Shown: positions 20,062-44,347 of the stretch, one piece after another
How positions within the stretch are numbered: position 1 is the stretch's first letter
Layout of the letters: the number at the start of each line of letters is the position of its first letter
Source: Rhynochetos jubatus
Lineage: Eukaryota > Chordata > Aves > Eurypygiformes > Rhynochetidae
Reading direction: 5' to 3'
DNA: 64,000 bases
Assembly (NCBI GenBank): GCA_027574665.1
Contig: CM050659.1
Coordinates: 501,001-565,000 of the forward strand
Translations under genes and position numbers: made by a program
The notes under the pieces: model-generated
What the model saw: only the letters and a program-made list of their open reading frames with translations
Databases searched by the model: none
Told to the model about the DNA's origin: nothing

Positions 20062-20334
20062 GAGAGCGGGCCACGGGGGTGCTTACCCGAGGTTCGGGAC
20101 TGCTAAGGCCCCCCCCTTGCCAGGGGAGACGTGGCGGCCCTGGTGCACAGCACCCCGGCGACGGGTCTCCCTCGGCGGCGCCGGGAGCAGGCAGTGCCGG
20201 CCCTGCCCACGTGCCGCAGGGTGGCTGCGCCTTGGGGAGCCTCAAAGCCCCTCGATGCTCTTCTTGCAGGCTCTGCCCCACCCTGTCCCTCCCTGTGCAC
20301 CCTGTCAGCGCAAGAGCAGCTGAAGGCCCAAGGC

Positions 20335-22271
<1,937 letters not shown>

Positions 22272-22503
22272 TGAAGGGACAAAGCTCGATGTCCTCAGCG
22301 TGGATCTGTTGGAGAACGTCCCTTTGCCCCTGGATTGGAATGACTGGAGCAGTGTGGCAGCCCTCTTCTGAGAGGCCTGTCAGCATTTGAAAGCCCACGC
22401 AGGCTCCTTTTTAGGGGGGTGGGGTGTCCCGAGGCCAGCAAGCAAGGGCCATGTCTCTGGGGGGGGCTTTGGGGATAGATAGGTGATGTTGAAAGAGGTT
22501 TGT

Positions 22504-22509
22504 TATAAA
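22504..22509 (+). promoter_or_regulatory. Candidate poly(A) signal TATAAA, copy 5
   Basis: TATAAA, GT-rich sequence following. Confidence 0.5.
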
Positions 22510-23103
22510 TCTTTGTGGTTGTAAATCTTGATCACTTGGTTGTCCTCTGTTTTTCTGGTTTGGGGCCTCTGTGTGGAGGCTGAAATAGGGCAGAGATGCA
22601 CGTGCCATTGCACCTTTGCCAGGGAAAGTTATCTCTAAGTTTTGACAAAGCAAGAAACGGTCCGTTTGCCTCCTTCTTTCCCTCCAGCGCTGCCCGTCTG
22701 TGTCTGACGCCCTCCCCTGTGGGTAGGGGACATCTCACCAGCCCAGCCCCGGTCCGTGGGTGCTACCCGCCCCCGTGCGCGGCGGCACGGCAATTCCCCG
22801 AGGGGAAACCGAGGCGCAAAGCACCGCCTGCATGGCGATGGTTAGCCAGCAGCTGTGCGGCACGAGGGTGGCCCAGTGTCCTGGGAGCTGCTGCCAACGC
22901 CTGGCGCATCCTTCCTAGGAGGAGCTCCTGGGGGTGATGACAGGCCATTGGGCAGGGTCATTGCTCACCCGCGGGGGCCAGGCAGAACCCCCCGGCACCC
23001 CCAGCGTCGTCCCTTTGGGCCTTTTGTGGGACTTGATTGAATCGTTCCCTCTTGGGGCTTGTCTAGGGGTTTTGCGCCCGCTTTTCCAGAAGCTCCCTCC
23101 TCT

Positions 23104-23842
23104 CCCGTGAGCTTCGCAAGTTGGGGGTCGTCGCCGGGACGAGGTAAGGGACGGCCGGACAGCCGCGGTGGCAGAAAGCGGCGGGGGGAGGGGCGCTGCC
23201 GAGGGAGGGCTCAGCCGGGCGGCCCGTGCAAAGCCGGCTGTCAGGAGCGGGAGGTTTGCCCGGGGGAGGGCTCGGTTTTGTTCTTGGAGCTTTCTTCTCT
23301 AGGCGCAGTTTCATCTTTACTGATTGCATCGGGACTTTTGTCCGTTGGAGGCCCCCCCCCCGCTCCCCGCTCGCTGCACCCGGCGTTCCTGGGATGGGAT
23401 CCTCGTTCCCTGCCAGCACAGGAGCTGGCCCGGCTGGGGGGTGACACTGGGGAGCAGGCACCTGAACGCGGCTGTGGCTGCCCCCAGCCTTGTTTTGGGG
23501 GCAAAAAGCCTGTGCTGCGGGAGCGGGGCGGGTAGTCCCGCCGCGCCGCGCTCGCGCCGCGCTCATGCCCGGCCGGGGCCGGCAGCCGCGTTCAAAGGCT
23601 GCAGCCGCGGAGCTCGGCGCCGGCGCTTGCCGGGGCCGGGCCGGGGCCGGGGCCGGGCCGCGCGCACCCGGTTGCGCTCGCGGGCGCCGCGAGCCCTGGG
23701 CTGCCGGTTGGACGGTTGGCGGCGCGAGGCCACAGCTAACGGAAGCTGGACTCCGCCGGCCGGCGCTGAGGGAGCGTGTGCTTGCGCTGGGTCCGCTGGT
23801 CGCCGAGAACCGTTTGAGGGGTAGCAGCAGAGTGACCGCCAG
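23104..23842 (+). promoter_or_regulatory. CpG island and putative exon 1, copy 6
   Basis: Donor at 23842/23843. The central poly-C has ten residues where most copies have nine. Confidence 0.6.
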
Positions 23843-23962
23843 GTAAGTGGGGAGCGGGCAGGGGCGGGGGCGTGTGGAGCTGGAAATTTTGCTCTGCCGG
23901 AGACATCCCTGAGCTGGAAATTTTGCTCTGCCGGAGACATCCCTGCGTTGTGAGACAGCGGG

Positions 23963-24312
23963 GCTGGATTGGGAGCGGCGGGGGTGGGGGGCGCGGAGGT
24001 GTGCGGTTTTTTTTTTCTTCTTTCTGACTCTCTTTCTCCAGCCGCAGGCTGGCCGGGCAGCGCCGGGGCTGTGGGAGCGGGGGGGGGGGGGGGTGGGGGG
24101 GGGCGGCGGGGGGGTGGGGCGCGGAGGTGTGCGGGGTTTTTTTTCTTCTTTCTGTGTCTTTCTCCGGCCGCAGGCTTGCCGGGCAGCGCCGGAGTTGTGG
24201 GAGCAGCGGGGGGGCGGATGGGGGGCGGCCGCGGAGGTGTCCTTTTTTTTTTTCTTCTTTGTGTCTCTCTTCCTCCGGCCGCAGGCTGGCCGAGCAGCGT
24301 CGGGGTTGGGGT
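23963..24312 (+). repeat. Intron-1 minisatellite, three copies (copy 6)
   Basis: Three repeats; the poly-G is interrupted (15 G, T, 9 G). Confidence 0.85.
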
Positions 24313-24585
24313 GAGAGCGGGCCACGGGGGTGCTTACCCGAGGTTCGGGACTGCTAAGGCCCCCCCCTTGCCAGGGGAGACGTGGCGGCCCTGGTGCACA
24401 GCACCCCGGCGACGGGTCTCCCTCGGCGGCGCCGGGAGCAGGCAGTGCCGGCCCTGCCCACGTGCCGCAGGGTGGCTGCGCCTTGGGGAGCCTCAAAGCC
24501 CCTCGATGCTCTTCTTGCAGGCTCTGCCCCACCCTGTCCCTCCCTGTGCACCCTGTCAGCGCAAGAGCAGCTGAAGGCCCAAGGC

Positions 24586-26522
<1,937 letters not shown>

Positions 26523-26754
26523 TGAAGGGACAAAGCTCGATGTCCTCAGCGTGGATCTGTTGGAGAACGTCCCTTTGCCCCTGGATTGGAATGACTGGAG
26601 CAGTGTGGCAGCCCTCTTCTGAGAGGCCTGTCAGCATTTGAAAGCCCACGCAGGCTCCTTTTTAGGGGGGTGGGGTGTCCCGAGGCCAGCAAGCAAGGGC
26701 CATGTCTCTGGGGGGGGCTTTGGGGATAGATAGGTGATGTTGAAAGAGGTTTGT

Positions 26755-26760
26755 TATAAA
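26755..26760 (+). promoter_or_regulatory. Candidate poly(A) signal TATAAA, copy 6
   Basis: TATAAA, GT-rich sequence following. Confidence 0.5.
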
Positions 26761-27354
26761 TCTTTGTGGTTGTAAATCTTGATCACTTGGTTGTCCTCTG
26801 TTTTTCTGGTTTGGGGCCTCTGTGTGGAGGCTGAAATAGGGCAGAGATGCACGTGCCATTGCACCTTTGCCAGGGAAAGTTATCTCTAAGTTTTGACAAA
26901 GCAAGAAACGGTCCGTTTGCCTCCTTCTTTCCCTCCAGCGCTGCCCGTCTGTGTCTGACGCCCTCCCCTGTGGGTAGGGGACATCTCACCAGCCCAGCCC
27001 CGGTCCGTGGGTGCTACCCGCCCCCGTGCGCGGCGGCACGGCAATTCCCCGAGGGGAAACCGAGGCGCAAAGCACCGCCTGCATGGCGATGGTTAGCCAG
27101 CAGCTGTGCGGCACGAGGGTGGCCCAGTGTCCTGGGAGCTGCTGCCAACGCCTGGCGCATCCTTCCTAGGAGGAGCTCCTGGGGGTGATGACAGGCCATT
27201 GGGCAGGGTCATTGCTCACCCGCGGGGGCCAGGCAGAACCCCCCGGCACCCCCAGCGTCGTCCCTTTGGGCCTTTTGTGGGACTTGATTGAATCGTTCCC
27301 TCTTGGGGCTTGTCTAGGGGTTTTGCGCCCGCTTTTCCAGAAGCTCCCTCCTCT

Positions 27355-28092
27355 CCCGTGAGCTTCGCAAGTTGGGGGTCGTCGCCGGGACGAGGTAAGG
27401 GACGGCCGGACAGCCGCGGTGGCAGAAAGCGGCGGGGGGAGGGGCGCTGCCGAGGGAGGGCTCAGCCGGGCGGCCCGTGCAAAGCCGGCTGTCAGGAGCG
27501 GGAGGTTTGCCCGGGGGAGGGCTCGGTTTTGTTCTTGGAGCTTTCTTCTCTAGGCGCAGTTTCATCTTTACTGATTGCATCGGGACTTTTGTCCGTTGGA
27601 GGCCCCCCCCCGCTCCCCGCTCGCTGCACCCGGCGTTCCTGGGATGGGATCCTCGTTCCCTGCCAGCACAGGAGCTGGCCCGGCTGGGGGGTGACACTGG
27701 GGAGCAGGCACCTGAACGCGGCTGTGGCTGCCCCCAGCCTTGTTTTGGGGGCAAAAAGCCTGTGCTGCGGGAGCGGGGCGGGTAGTCCCGCCGCGCCGCG
27801 CTCGCGCCGCGCTCATGCCCGGCCGGGGCCGGCAGCCGCGTTCAAAGGCTGCAGCCGCGGAGCTCGGCGCCGGCGCTTGCCGGGGCCGGGCCGGGGCCGG
27901 GGCCGGGCCGCGCGCACCCGGTTGCGCTCGCGGGCGCCGCGAGCCCTGGGCTGCCGGTTGGACGGTTGGCGGCGCGAGGCCACAGCTAACGGAAGCTGGA
28001 CTCCGCCGGCCGGCGCTGAGGGAGCGTGTGCTTGCGCTGGGTCCGCTGGTCGCCGAGAACCGTTTGAGGGGTAGCAGCAGAGTGACCGCCAG
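27355..28092 (+). promoter_or_regulatory. CpG island and putative exon 1, copy 7
   Basis: Donor at 28092/28093, 741 bp before the ATG at 28833. Confidence 0.6.
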
Positions 28093-28212
28093 GTAAGTGG
28101 GGAGCGGGCAGGGGCGGGGGCGTGTGGAGCTGGAAATTTTGCTCTGCCGGAGACATCCCTGAGCTGGAAATTTTGCTCTGCCGGAGACATCCCTGCGTTG
28201 TGAGACAGCGGG

Positions 28213-28559
28213 GCTGGATTGGGAGCGGCGGGGGTGGGGGGCGCGGAGGTGTGCGGTTTTTTTTTTTCTTCTTTCTGACTCTCTTTCTCCAGCCGCAGGC
28301 TGGCCGGGCAGCGCCGGGGCTGTGGGAGCGGGGGGGGGGGGGGGGGGGGGCGGCGGGGGGGTGGGGCGCGGAGGTGTGCGGGGTTTTTTTTCTTCTTTCT
28401 GTGTCTTTCTCCGGCCGCAGGCTTGCCGGGCAGCGCCGGAGTTGTGGGAGCAGCGGGGGGGCGGATGGGGGGCGGCCGCGGAGGTGTCCTTTTTTTTTTT
28501 CTTCTTTGTGTCTCTCTTCCTCCGGCCGCAGGCTGGCCGAGCAGCGTCGGGGTTGGGGT
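28213..28559 (+). repeat. Intron-1 minisatellite, three copies (copy 7)
   Basis: Three repeats, 21-G run, first poly-T one base longer than usual. Confidence 0.85.
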
Positions 28560-28832
28560 GAGAGCGGGCCACGGGGGTGCTTACCCGAGGTTCGGGACTG
28601 CTAAGGCCCCCCCCTTGCCAGGGGAGACGTGGCGGCCCTGGTGCACAGCACCCCGGCGACGGGTCTCCCTCGGCGGCGCCGGGAGCAGGCAGTGCCGGCC
28701 CTGCCCACGTGCCGCAGGGTGGCTGCGCCTTGGGGAGCCTCAAAGCCCCTCGATGCTCTTCTTGCAGGCTCTGCCCCACCCTGTCCCTCCCTGTGCACCC
28801 TGTCAGCGCAAGAGCAGCTGAAGGCCCAAGGC

Positions 28833-30769
<1,937 letters not shown>

Positions 30770-31001
30770 TGAAGGGACAAAGCTCGATGTCCTCAGCGTG
30801 GATCTGTTGGAGAACGTCCCTTTGCCCCTGGATTGGAATGACTGGAGCAGTGTGGCAGCCCTCTTCTGAGAGGCCTGTCAGCATTTGAAAGCCCACGCAG
30901 GCTCCTTTTTAGGGGGGTGGGGTGTCCCGAGGCCAGCAAGCAAGGGCCATGTCTCTGGGGGGGGCTTTGGGGATAGATAGGTGATGTTGAAAGAGGTTTG
31001 T

Positions 31002-31007
31002 TATAAA
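31002..31007 (+). promoter_or_regulatory. Candidate poly(A) signal TATAAA, copy 7
   Basis: TATAAA, GT-rich sequence following. Confidence 0.5.
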
Positions 31008-31601
31008 TCTTTGTGGTTGTAAATCTTGATCACTTGGTTGTCCTCTGTTTTTCTGGTTTGGGGCCTCTGTGTGGAGGCTGAAATAGGGCAGAGATGCACG
31101 TGCCATTGCACCTTTGCCAGGGAAAGTTATCTCTAAGTTTTGACAAAGCAAGAAACGGTCCGTTTGCCTCCTTCTTTCCCTCCAGCGCTGCCCGTCTGTG
31201 TCTGACGCCCTCCCCTGTGGGTAGGGGACATCTCACCAGCCCAGCCCCGGTCCGTGGGTGCTACCCGCCCCCGTGCGCGGCGGCACGGCAATTCCCCGAG
31301 GGGAAACCGAGGCGCAAAGCACCGCCTGCATGGCGATGGTTAGCCAGCAGCTGTGCGGCACGAGGGTGGCCCAGTGTCCTGGGAGCTGCTGCCAACGCCT
31401 GGCGCATCCTTCCTACGAGGAGCTCCTGGGGGTGATGACAGGCCATTGGGCAGGGTCATTGCTCACCCGCGGGGGCCAGGCAGAACCCCCCGGCACCCCC
31501 AGCGTCGTCCCTTTGGGCCTTTTGTGGGACTTGATTGAATCGTTCCCTCTTGGGGCTTGTCTAGGGGTTTTGCGCCCGCTTTTCCAGAAGCTCCCTCCTC
31601 T

Positions 31602-32339
31602 CCCGTGAGCTTCGCAAGTTGGGGGTCGTCGCCGGGACGAGGTAAGGGACGGCCGGACAGCCGCGGTGGCAGAAAGCGGCGGGGGGAGGGGCGCTGCCGA
31701 GGGAGGGCTCAGCCGGGCGGCCCGTGCAAAGCCGGCTGTCAGGAGCGGGAGGTTTGCCCGGGGGAGGGCTCGGTTTTGTTCTTGGAGCTTTCTTCTCTAG
31801 GCGCAGTTTCATCTTTACTGATTGCATCGGGACTTTTGTCCGTTGGAGGCCCCCCCCCGCTCCCCGCTCGCTGCACCCGGCGTTCCTGGGATGGGATCCT
31901 CGTTCCCTGCCAGCACAGGAGCTGGCCCGGCTGGGGGGTGACACTGGGGAGCAGGCACCTGAACGCGGCTGTGGCTGCCCCCAGCCTTGTTTTGGGGGCA
32001 AAAAGCCTGTGCTGCGGGAGCGGGGCGGGTAGTCCCGCCGCGCCGCGCTCGCGCCGCGCTCATGCCCGGCCGGGGCCGGCAGCCGCGTTCAAAGGCTGCA
32101 GCCGCGGAGCTCGGCGCCGGCGCTTGCCGGGGCCGGGCCGGGGCCGGGGCCGGGCCGCGCGCACCCGGTTGCGCTCGCGGGCGCCGCGAGCCCTGGGCTG
32201 CCGGTTGGACGGTTGGCGGCGCGAGGCCACAGCTAACGGAAGCTGGACTCCGCCGGCCGGCGCTGAGGGAGCGTGTGCTTGCGCTGGGTCCGCTGGTCGC
32301 CGAGAACCGTTTGAGGGGTAGCAGCAGAGTGACCGCCAG
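31602..32339 (+). promoter_or_regulatory. CpG island and putative exon 1, copy 8
   Basis: Donor at 32339/32340, 744 bp before the ATG at 33083. Confidence 0.6.
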
Positions 32340-32459
32340 GTAAGTGGGGAGCGGGCAGGGGCGGGGGCGTGTGGAGCTGGAAATTTTGCTCTGCCGGAGA
32401 CATCCCTGAGCTGGAAATTTTGCTCTGCCGGAGACATCCCTGCGTTGTGAGACAGCGGG

Positions 32460-32809
32460 GCTGGATTGGGAGCGGCGGGGGTGGGGGGCGCGGAGGTGTG
32501 CGGTTTTTTTTTTCTTCTTTCTGACTCTCTTTCTCCAGCCGCAGGCTGGCCGGGCAGCGCCGGGGCTGTGGGAGCGGGGGGGGGGGGGGGTGGGGGGGGG
32601 CGGCGGGGGGGTGGGGCGCGGAGGTGTGCGGGGTTTTTTTTCTTCTTTCTGTGTCTTTCTCCGGCCGCAGGCTTGCCGGGCAGCGCCGGAGTTGTGGGAG
32701 CAGCGGGGGGGCGGATGGGGGGCGGCCGCGGAGGTGTCCTTTTTTTTTTTCTTCTTTGTGTCTCTCTTCCTCCGGCCGCAGGCTGGCCGAGCAGCGTCGG
32801 GGTTGGGGT
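32460..32809 (+). repeat. Intron-1 minisatellite, three copies (copy 8)
   Basis: Three repeats; interrupted poly-G (15 G, T, 9 G), the same allele as copies 6 and 13. Confidence 0.85.
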
Positions 32810-33082
32810 GAGAGCGGGCCACGGGGGTGCTTACCCGAGGTTCGGGACTGCTAAGGCCCCCCCCTTGCCAGGGGAGACGTGGCGGCCCTGGTGCACAGCA
32901 CCCCGGCGACGGGTCTCCCTCGGCGGCGCCGGGAGCAGGCAGTGCCGGCCCTGCCCACGTGCCGCAGGGTGGCTGCGCCTTGGGGAGCCTCAAAGCCCCT
33001 CGATGCTCTTCTTGCAGGCTCTGCCCCACCCTGTCCCTCCCTGTGCACCCTGTCAGCGCAAGAGCAGCTGAAGGCCCAAGGC

Positions 33083-35011
<1,929 letters not shown>

Positions 35012-35243
35012 TGAAGGGACAAAGCTCGATGTCCTCAGCGTGGATCTGTTGGAGAACGTCCCTTTGCCCCTGGATTGGAATGACTGGAGCAGTGTGGCAG
35101 CCCTCTTCTGAGAGGCCTGTCAGCATTTGAAAGCCCACGCAGGCTCCTTTTTAGGGGGGTGGGGTGTCCCGAGGCCAGCAAGCAAGGGCCATGTCTCTGG
35201 GGGGGGCTTTGGGGATAGATAGGTGATGTTGAAAGAGGTTTGT

Positions 35244-35249
35244 TATAAA
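35244..35249 (+). promoter_or_regulatory. Candidate poly(A) signal TATAAA, copy 8
   Basis: TATAAA, GT-rich sequence following. Confidence 0.5.
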
Positions 35250-35843
35250 TCTTTGTGGTTGTAAATCTTGATCACTTGGTTGTCCTCTGTTTTTCTGGTT
35301 TGGGGCCTCTGTGTGGAGGCTGAAATAGGGCAGAGATGCACGTGCCATTGCACCTTTGCCAGGGAAAGTTATCTCTAAGTTTTGACAAAGCAAGAAACGG
35401 TCCGTTTGCCTCCTTCTTTCCCTCCAGCGCTGCCCGTCTGTGTCTGACGCCCTCCCCTGTGGGTAGGGGACATCTCACCAGCCCAGCCCCGGTCCGTGGG
35501 TGCTACCCGCCCCCGTGCGCGGCGGCACGGCAATTCCCCGAGGGGAAACCGAGGCGCAAAGCACCGCCTGCATGGCGATGGTTAGCCAGCAGCTGTGCGG
35601 CACGAGGGTGGCCCAGTGTCCTGGGAGCTGCTGCCAACGCCTGGCGCATCCTTCCTAGGAGGAGCTCCTGGGGGTGATGACAGGCCATTGGGCAGGGTCA
35701 TTGCTCACCCGCGGGGGCCAGGCAGAACCCCCCGGCACCCCCAGCGTCGTCCCTTTGGGCCTTTTGTGGGACTTGATTGAATCGTTCCCTCTTGGGGCTT
35801 GTCTAGGGGTTTTGCGCCCGCTTTTCCAGAAGCTCCCTCCTCT

Positions 35844-36581
35844 CCCGTGAGCTTCGCAAGTTGGGGGTCGTCGCCGGGACGAGGTAAGGGACGGCCGGAC
35901 AGCCGCGGTGGCAGAAAGCGGCGGGGGGAGGGGCGCTGCCGAGGGAGGGCTCAGCCGGGCGGCCCGTGCAAAGCCGGCTGTCAGGAGCGGGAGGTTTGCC
36001 CGGGGGAGGGCTCGGTTTTGTTCTTGGAGCTTTCTTCTCTAGGCGCAGTTTCATCTTTACTGATTGCATCGGGACTTTTGTCCGTTGGAGGCCCCCCCCC
36101 GCTCCCCGCTCGCTGCACCCGGCGTTCCTGGGATGGGATCCTCGTTCCCTGCCAGCACAGGAGCTGGCCCGGCTGGGGGGTGACACTGGGGAGCAGGCAC
36201 CTGAACGCGGCTGTGGCTGCCCCCAGCCTTGTTTTGGGGGCAAAAAGCCTGTGCTGCGGGAGCGGGGCGGGTAGTCCCGCCGCGCCGCGCTCGCGCCGCG
36301 CTCATGCCCGGCCGGGGCCGGCAGCCGCGTTCAAAGGCTGCAGCCGCGGAGCTCGGCGCCGGCGCTTGCCGGGGCCGGGCCGGGGCCGGGGCCGGGCCGC
36401 GCGCACCCGGTTGCGCTCGCGGGCGCCGCGAGCCCTGGGCTGCCGGTTGGACGGTTGGCGGCGCGAGGCCACAGCTAACGGAAGCTGGACTCCGCCGGCC
36501 GGCGCTGAGGGAGCGTGTGCTTGCGCTGGGTCCGCTGGTCGCCGAGAACCGTTTGAGGGGTAGCAGCAGAGTGACCGCCAG
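35844..36581 (+). promoter_or_regulatory. CpG island and putative exon 1, copy 9
   Basis: Donor at 36581/36582, 742 bp before the ATG at 37323. Confidence 0.6.
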
Positions 36582-36701
36582 GTAAGTGGGGAGCGGGCAG
36601 GGGCGGGGGCGTGTGGAGCTGGAAATTTTGCTCTGCCGGAGACATCCCTGAGCTGGAAATTTTGCTCTGCCGGAGACATCCCTGCGTTGTGAGACAGCGG
36701 G

Positions 36702-37049
36702 GCTGGATTGGGAGCGGCGGGGGTGGGGGGCGCGGAGGTGTGCGGTTTTTTTTTTCTTCTTTCTGACTCTCTTTCTCCAGCCGCAGGCTGGCCGGGCAGC
36801 GCCGGGGCTGTGGGAGCGGGGGGGGGGGGGGGGGGGGGGGCGGCGGGGGGGTGGGGCGCGGAGGTGTGCGGGGTTTTTTTTCTTCTTTCTGTGTCTTTCT
36901 CCGGCCGCAGGCTTGCCGGGCAGCGCCGGAGTTGTGGGAGCAGCGGGGGGGCGGATGGGGGGCGGCCGCGGAGGTGTCCTTTTTTTTTTTCTTCTTTGTG
37001 TCTCTCTTCCTCCGGCCGCAGGCTGGCCGAGCAGCGTCGGGGTTGGGGT
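36702..37049 (+). repeat. Intron-1 minisatellite, three copies (copy 9)
   Basis: Three repeats, 23-G run. Confidence 0.85.
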
Positions 37050-37322
37050 GAGAGCGGGCCACGGGGGTGCTTACCCGAGGTTCGGGACTGCTAAGGCCCC
37101 CCCCTTGCCAGGGGAGACGTGGCGGCCCTGGTGCACAGCACCCCGGCGACGGGTCTCCCTCGGCGGCGCCGGGAGCAGGCAGTGCCGGCCCTGCCCACGT
37201 GCCGCAGGGTGGCTGCGCCTTGGGGAGCCTCAAAGCCCCTCGATGCTCTTCTTGCAGGCTCTGCCCCACCCTGTCCCTCCCTGTGCACCCTGTCAGCGCA
37301 AGAGCAGCTGAAGGCCCAAGGC

Positions 37323-39305
<1,983 letters not shown>

Positions 39306-39537
39306 TGAAGGGACAAAGCTCGATGTCCTCAGCGTGGATCTGTTGGAGAACGTCCCTTTGCCCCTGGATTGGAATGACTGGAGCAGTGTGGCAGCCCTCT
39401 TCTGAGAGGCCTGTCAGCATTTGAAAGCCCACGCAGGCTCCTTTTTAGGGGGGTGGGGTGTCCCGAGGCCAGCAAGCAAGGGCCATGTCTCTGGGGGGGG
39501 CTTTGGGGATAGATAGGTGATGTTGAAAGAGGTTTGT

Positions 39538-39543
39538 TATAAA
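39538..39543 (+). promoter_or_regulatory. Candidate poly(A) signal TATAAA, copy 9
   Basis: TATAAA, GT-rich sequence following. Confidence 0.5.
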
Positions 39544-40137
39544 TCTTTGTGGTTGTAAATCTTGATCACTTGGTTGTCCTCTGTTTTTCTGGTTTGGGGC
39601 CTCTGTGTGGAGGCTGAAATAGGGCAGAGATGCACGTGCCATTGCACCTTTGCCAGGGAAAGTTATCTCTAAGTTTTGACAAAGCAAGAAACGGTCCGTT
39701 TGCCTCCTTCTTTCCCTCCAGCGCTGCCCGTCTGTGTCTGACGCCCTCCCCTGTGGGTAGGGGACATCTCACCAGCCCAGCCCCGGTCCGTGGGTGCTAC
39801 CCACCCCCGTGCGCGGCGGCACGGCAATTCCCCGAGGGGAAACCGAGGCGCAAAGCACCGCCTGCATGGCGATGGTTAGCCAGCAGCTGTGCGGCACGAG
39901 GGTGGCCCAGTGTCCTGGGAGCTGCTGCCAACGCCTGGCGCATCCTTCCTAGGAGGAGCTCCTGGGGGTGATGACAGGCCGTTGGGCAGGGTCATTGCTC
40001 ACCCGCGGGGGCCAGGCAGAACCCCCCGGCACCCCCAGCGTCGTCCCTTTGGGCCTTTTGTGGGACTTGATTGAATCGTTCCCTCTTGGGGCTTGTCTAG
40101 GGGTTTTGCGCCCGCTTTTCCAGAAGCTCCCTCCTCT

Positions 40138-40875
40138 CCCGTGAGCTTTGCAAGTTGGGGGTCGTCGCCGGGACGAGGTAAGGGACGGCCGGACAGCCGC
40201 GGTGGCAGAAAGCGGCGGGGGGAGGGGCGCTGCCGAGGGAGGGCTCAGCCGGGCGGCCCGTGCAAAGCCGGCTGTCAGGAGCGGGAGGTTTGCCCGGGGG
40301 AGGGCTCGGTTTTGTTCTTGGAGCTTTCTTCTCTAGGCGCAGTTTCATCTTTACTGATTGCATCGGGACTTTTGTCCGTTGGAGGCCCCCCCCCGCTCCC
40401 CACTCGCTGCACCCGGCGTTCCTGGGATGGGATCCTCGTTCCCTGCCAGCACAGGAGCTGGCCCGGCTGGGGGGTGACACTGGGGAGCAGGCACCTGAAC
40501 GCGGCTGTGGCTGCCCCCAGCCTTGTTTTGGGGGCAAAAAGCCTGTGCTGCGGGAGCGGGGCGGGTAGTCCCGCCGCGCCGCGCTCGCGCCGCGCTCATG
40601 CCCGGCCGGGGCCGGCAGCCGCGTTCAAAGGCTGCAGCCGCGGAGCTCGGCGCCGGCGCTTGCCGGGGCCGGGCCGGGGCCGGGGCCGGGCCGCGCGCAC
40701 CCGGTTGCGCTCGCGGGCGCCGCGAGCCCTGGGCTGCCGGTTGGACGGTTGGCGGCGCGAGGCCACAGCTAACGGAAGCTGGACTCCGCCGGCCGGCGCT
40801 GAGGGAGCGTGTGCTTGCGCTGGGTCCGCTGGTCGCCGAGAACCGTTTGAGGGGTAGCAGCAGAGTGACCGCCAG
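40138..40875 (+). promoter_or_regulatory. CpG island and putative exon 1, copy 10
   Basis: Donor at 40875/40876. It carries the private allele ccccactcgc (CpG lost) near 40397, shared only with the island of copy 12, and the gctttgc allele. Confidence 0.6.
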
Positions 40876-40995
40876 GTAAGTGGGGAGCGGGCAGGGGCGG
40901 GGGCGTGTGGAGCTGGAAATTTTGCTCTGCCGGAGACATCCCTGAGCTGGAAATTTTGCTCTGCCGGAGACATCCCTGCGTTGTGAGACAGCGGG

Positions 40996-41347
40996 GCTGG
41001 ATTGGGAGCGGCGGGGGTGGGAGGCGCGGAGGTGTGCGGTTTTTTTTTTCTTCTTTCTGACTCTCTTTCTCCAGCCGCAGGCTGGCCGGGCAGCACCGGG
41101 GCTGTGGGAGCGGGGGGGGGGGGGGGGGGGGGGGGGGGCGGCGGGGGGGTGGGGCGCGGAGGTGTGCGGGGTTTTTTTTCTTCTTTCTGTGTCTTTCTCC
41201 GGCCGCAGGCTTGCCGGGCAGCGCCGGAGTTGTGGGAGCAGCGGGGGGGCGGATGGGGGGCGGCCGCGGAGGTGTCCTTTTTTTTTTTCTTCTTTGTGTC
41301 TCTCTTCCTCCGGCCGCAGGCTGGCCGAGCAGCGTCGGGGTTGGGGT
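40996..41347 (+). repeat. Intron-1 minisatellite, three copies (copy 10)
   Basis: Three repeats, 27-G run; private allele gggtgggaggcgc near 41018, shared with copy 12. Confidence 0.85.
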
Positions 41348-41620
41348 GAGAGCGGGCCACGGGGGTGCTTACCCGAGGTTCGGGACTGCTAAGGCCCCCC
41401 CCTTGCCAGGGGAGACGTGGCGGCCCTGGTGCACAGCACCCCGGCGACGGGTCTCCCTCGGCGGCGCCGGGAGCAGGCAGTGCCGGCCCTGCCCACGTGC
41501 CGCAGGGTGGCTGCGCCTTGGGGAGCCTCAAAGCCCCTCGATGCTCTTCTTGCAGGCTCTGCCCCACCCTGTCCCTCCCTGTGCACCCTGTCAGCGCAAG
41601 AGCAGCTGAAGGCCCAAGGC

Positions 41621-43515
<1,895 letters not shown>

Positions 43516-43747
43516 TGAAGGGACAAAGCTCGATGTCCTCAGCGTGGATCTGTTGGAGAACGTCCCTTTGCCCCTGGATTGGAATGACTGGAGCAGTGTG
43601 GCAGCCCTCTTCTGAGAGGCCTGTCAGCATTTGAAAGCCCACGCAGGCTCCTTTTTAGGGGGGTGGGGTGTCCCGAGGCCAGCAAGCAAGGGCCATGTCT
43701 CTGGGGGGGGCTTTGGGGATAGATAGGTGATGTTGAAAGAGGTTTGT

Positions 43748-43753
43748 TATAAA
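43748..43753 (+). promoter_or_regulatory. Candidate poly(A) signal TATAAA, copy 10
   Basis: TATAAA, GT-rich sequence following. Confidence 0.5.
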
Positions 43754-44347
43754 TCTTTGTGGTTGTAAATCTTGATCACTTGGTTGTCCTCTGTTTTTCT
43801 GGTTTGGGGCCTCTGTGTGGAGGCTGAAATAGGGCAGAGATGCACGTGCCATTGCACCTTTGCCAGGGAAAGTTATCTCTAAGTTTTGACAAAGCAAGAA
43901 ACGGTCCGTTTGCCTCCTTCTTTCCCTCCAGCGCTGCCCGTCTGTGTCTGACGCCCTCCCCTGTGGGTAGGGGACATCTCACCAGCCCAGCCCCGGTCCG
44001 TGGGTGCTACCCGCCCCCGTGCGCGGCGGCACGGCAATTCCCCGAGGGGAAACCGAGGCGCAAAGCACCGCCTGCATGGCGATGGTTAGCCAGCAGCTGT
44101 GCGGCACGAGGGTGGCCCAGTGTCCTGGGAGCTGCTGCCAACGCCTGGCGCATCCTTCCTAGGAGGAGCTCCTGGGGGTGATGACAGGCCATTGGGCAGG
44201 GTCATTGCTCACCCGCGGGGGCCAGGCAGAACCCCCCGGCACCCCCAGCGTCGTCCCTTTGGGCCTTTTGTGGGACTTGATTGAATCGTTCCCTCTTGGG
44301 GCTTGTCTAGGGGTTTTGCGCCCGCTTTTCCAGAAGCTCCCTCCTCT

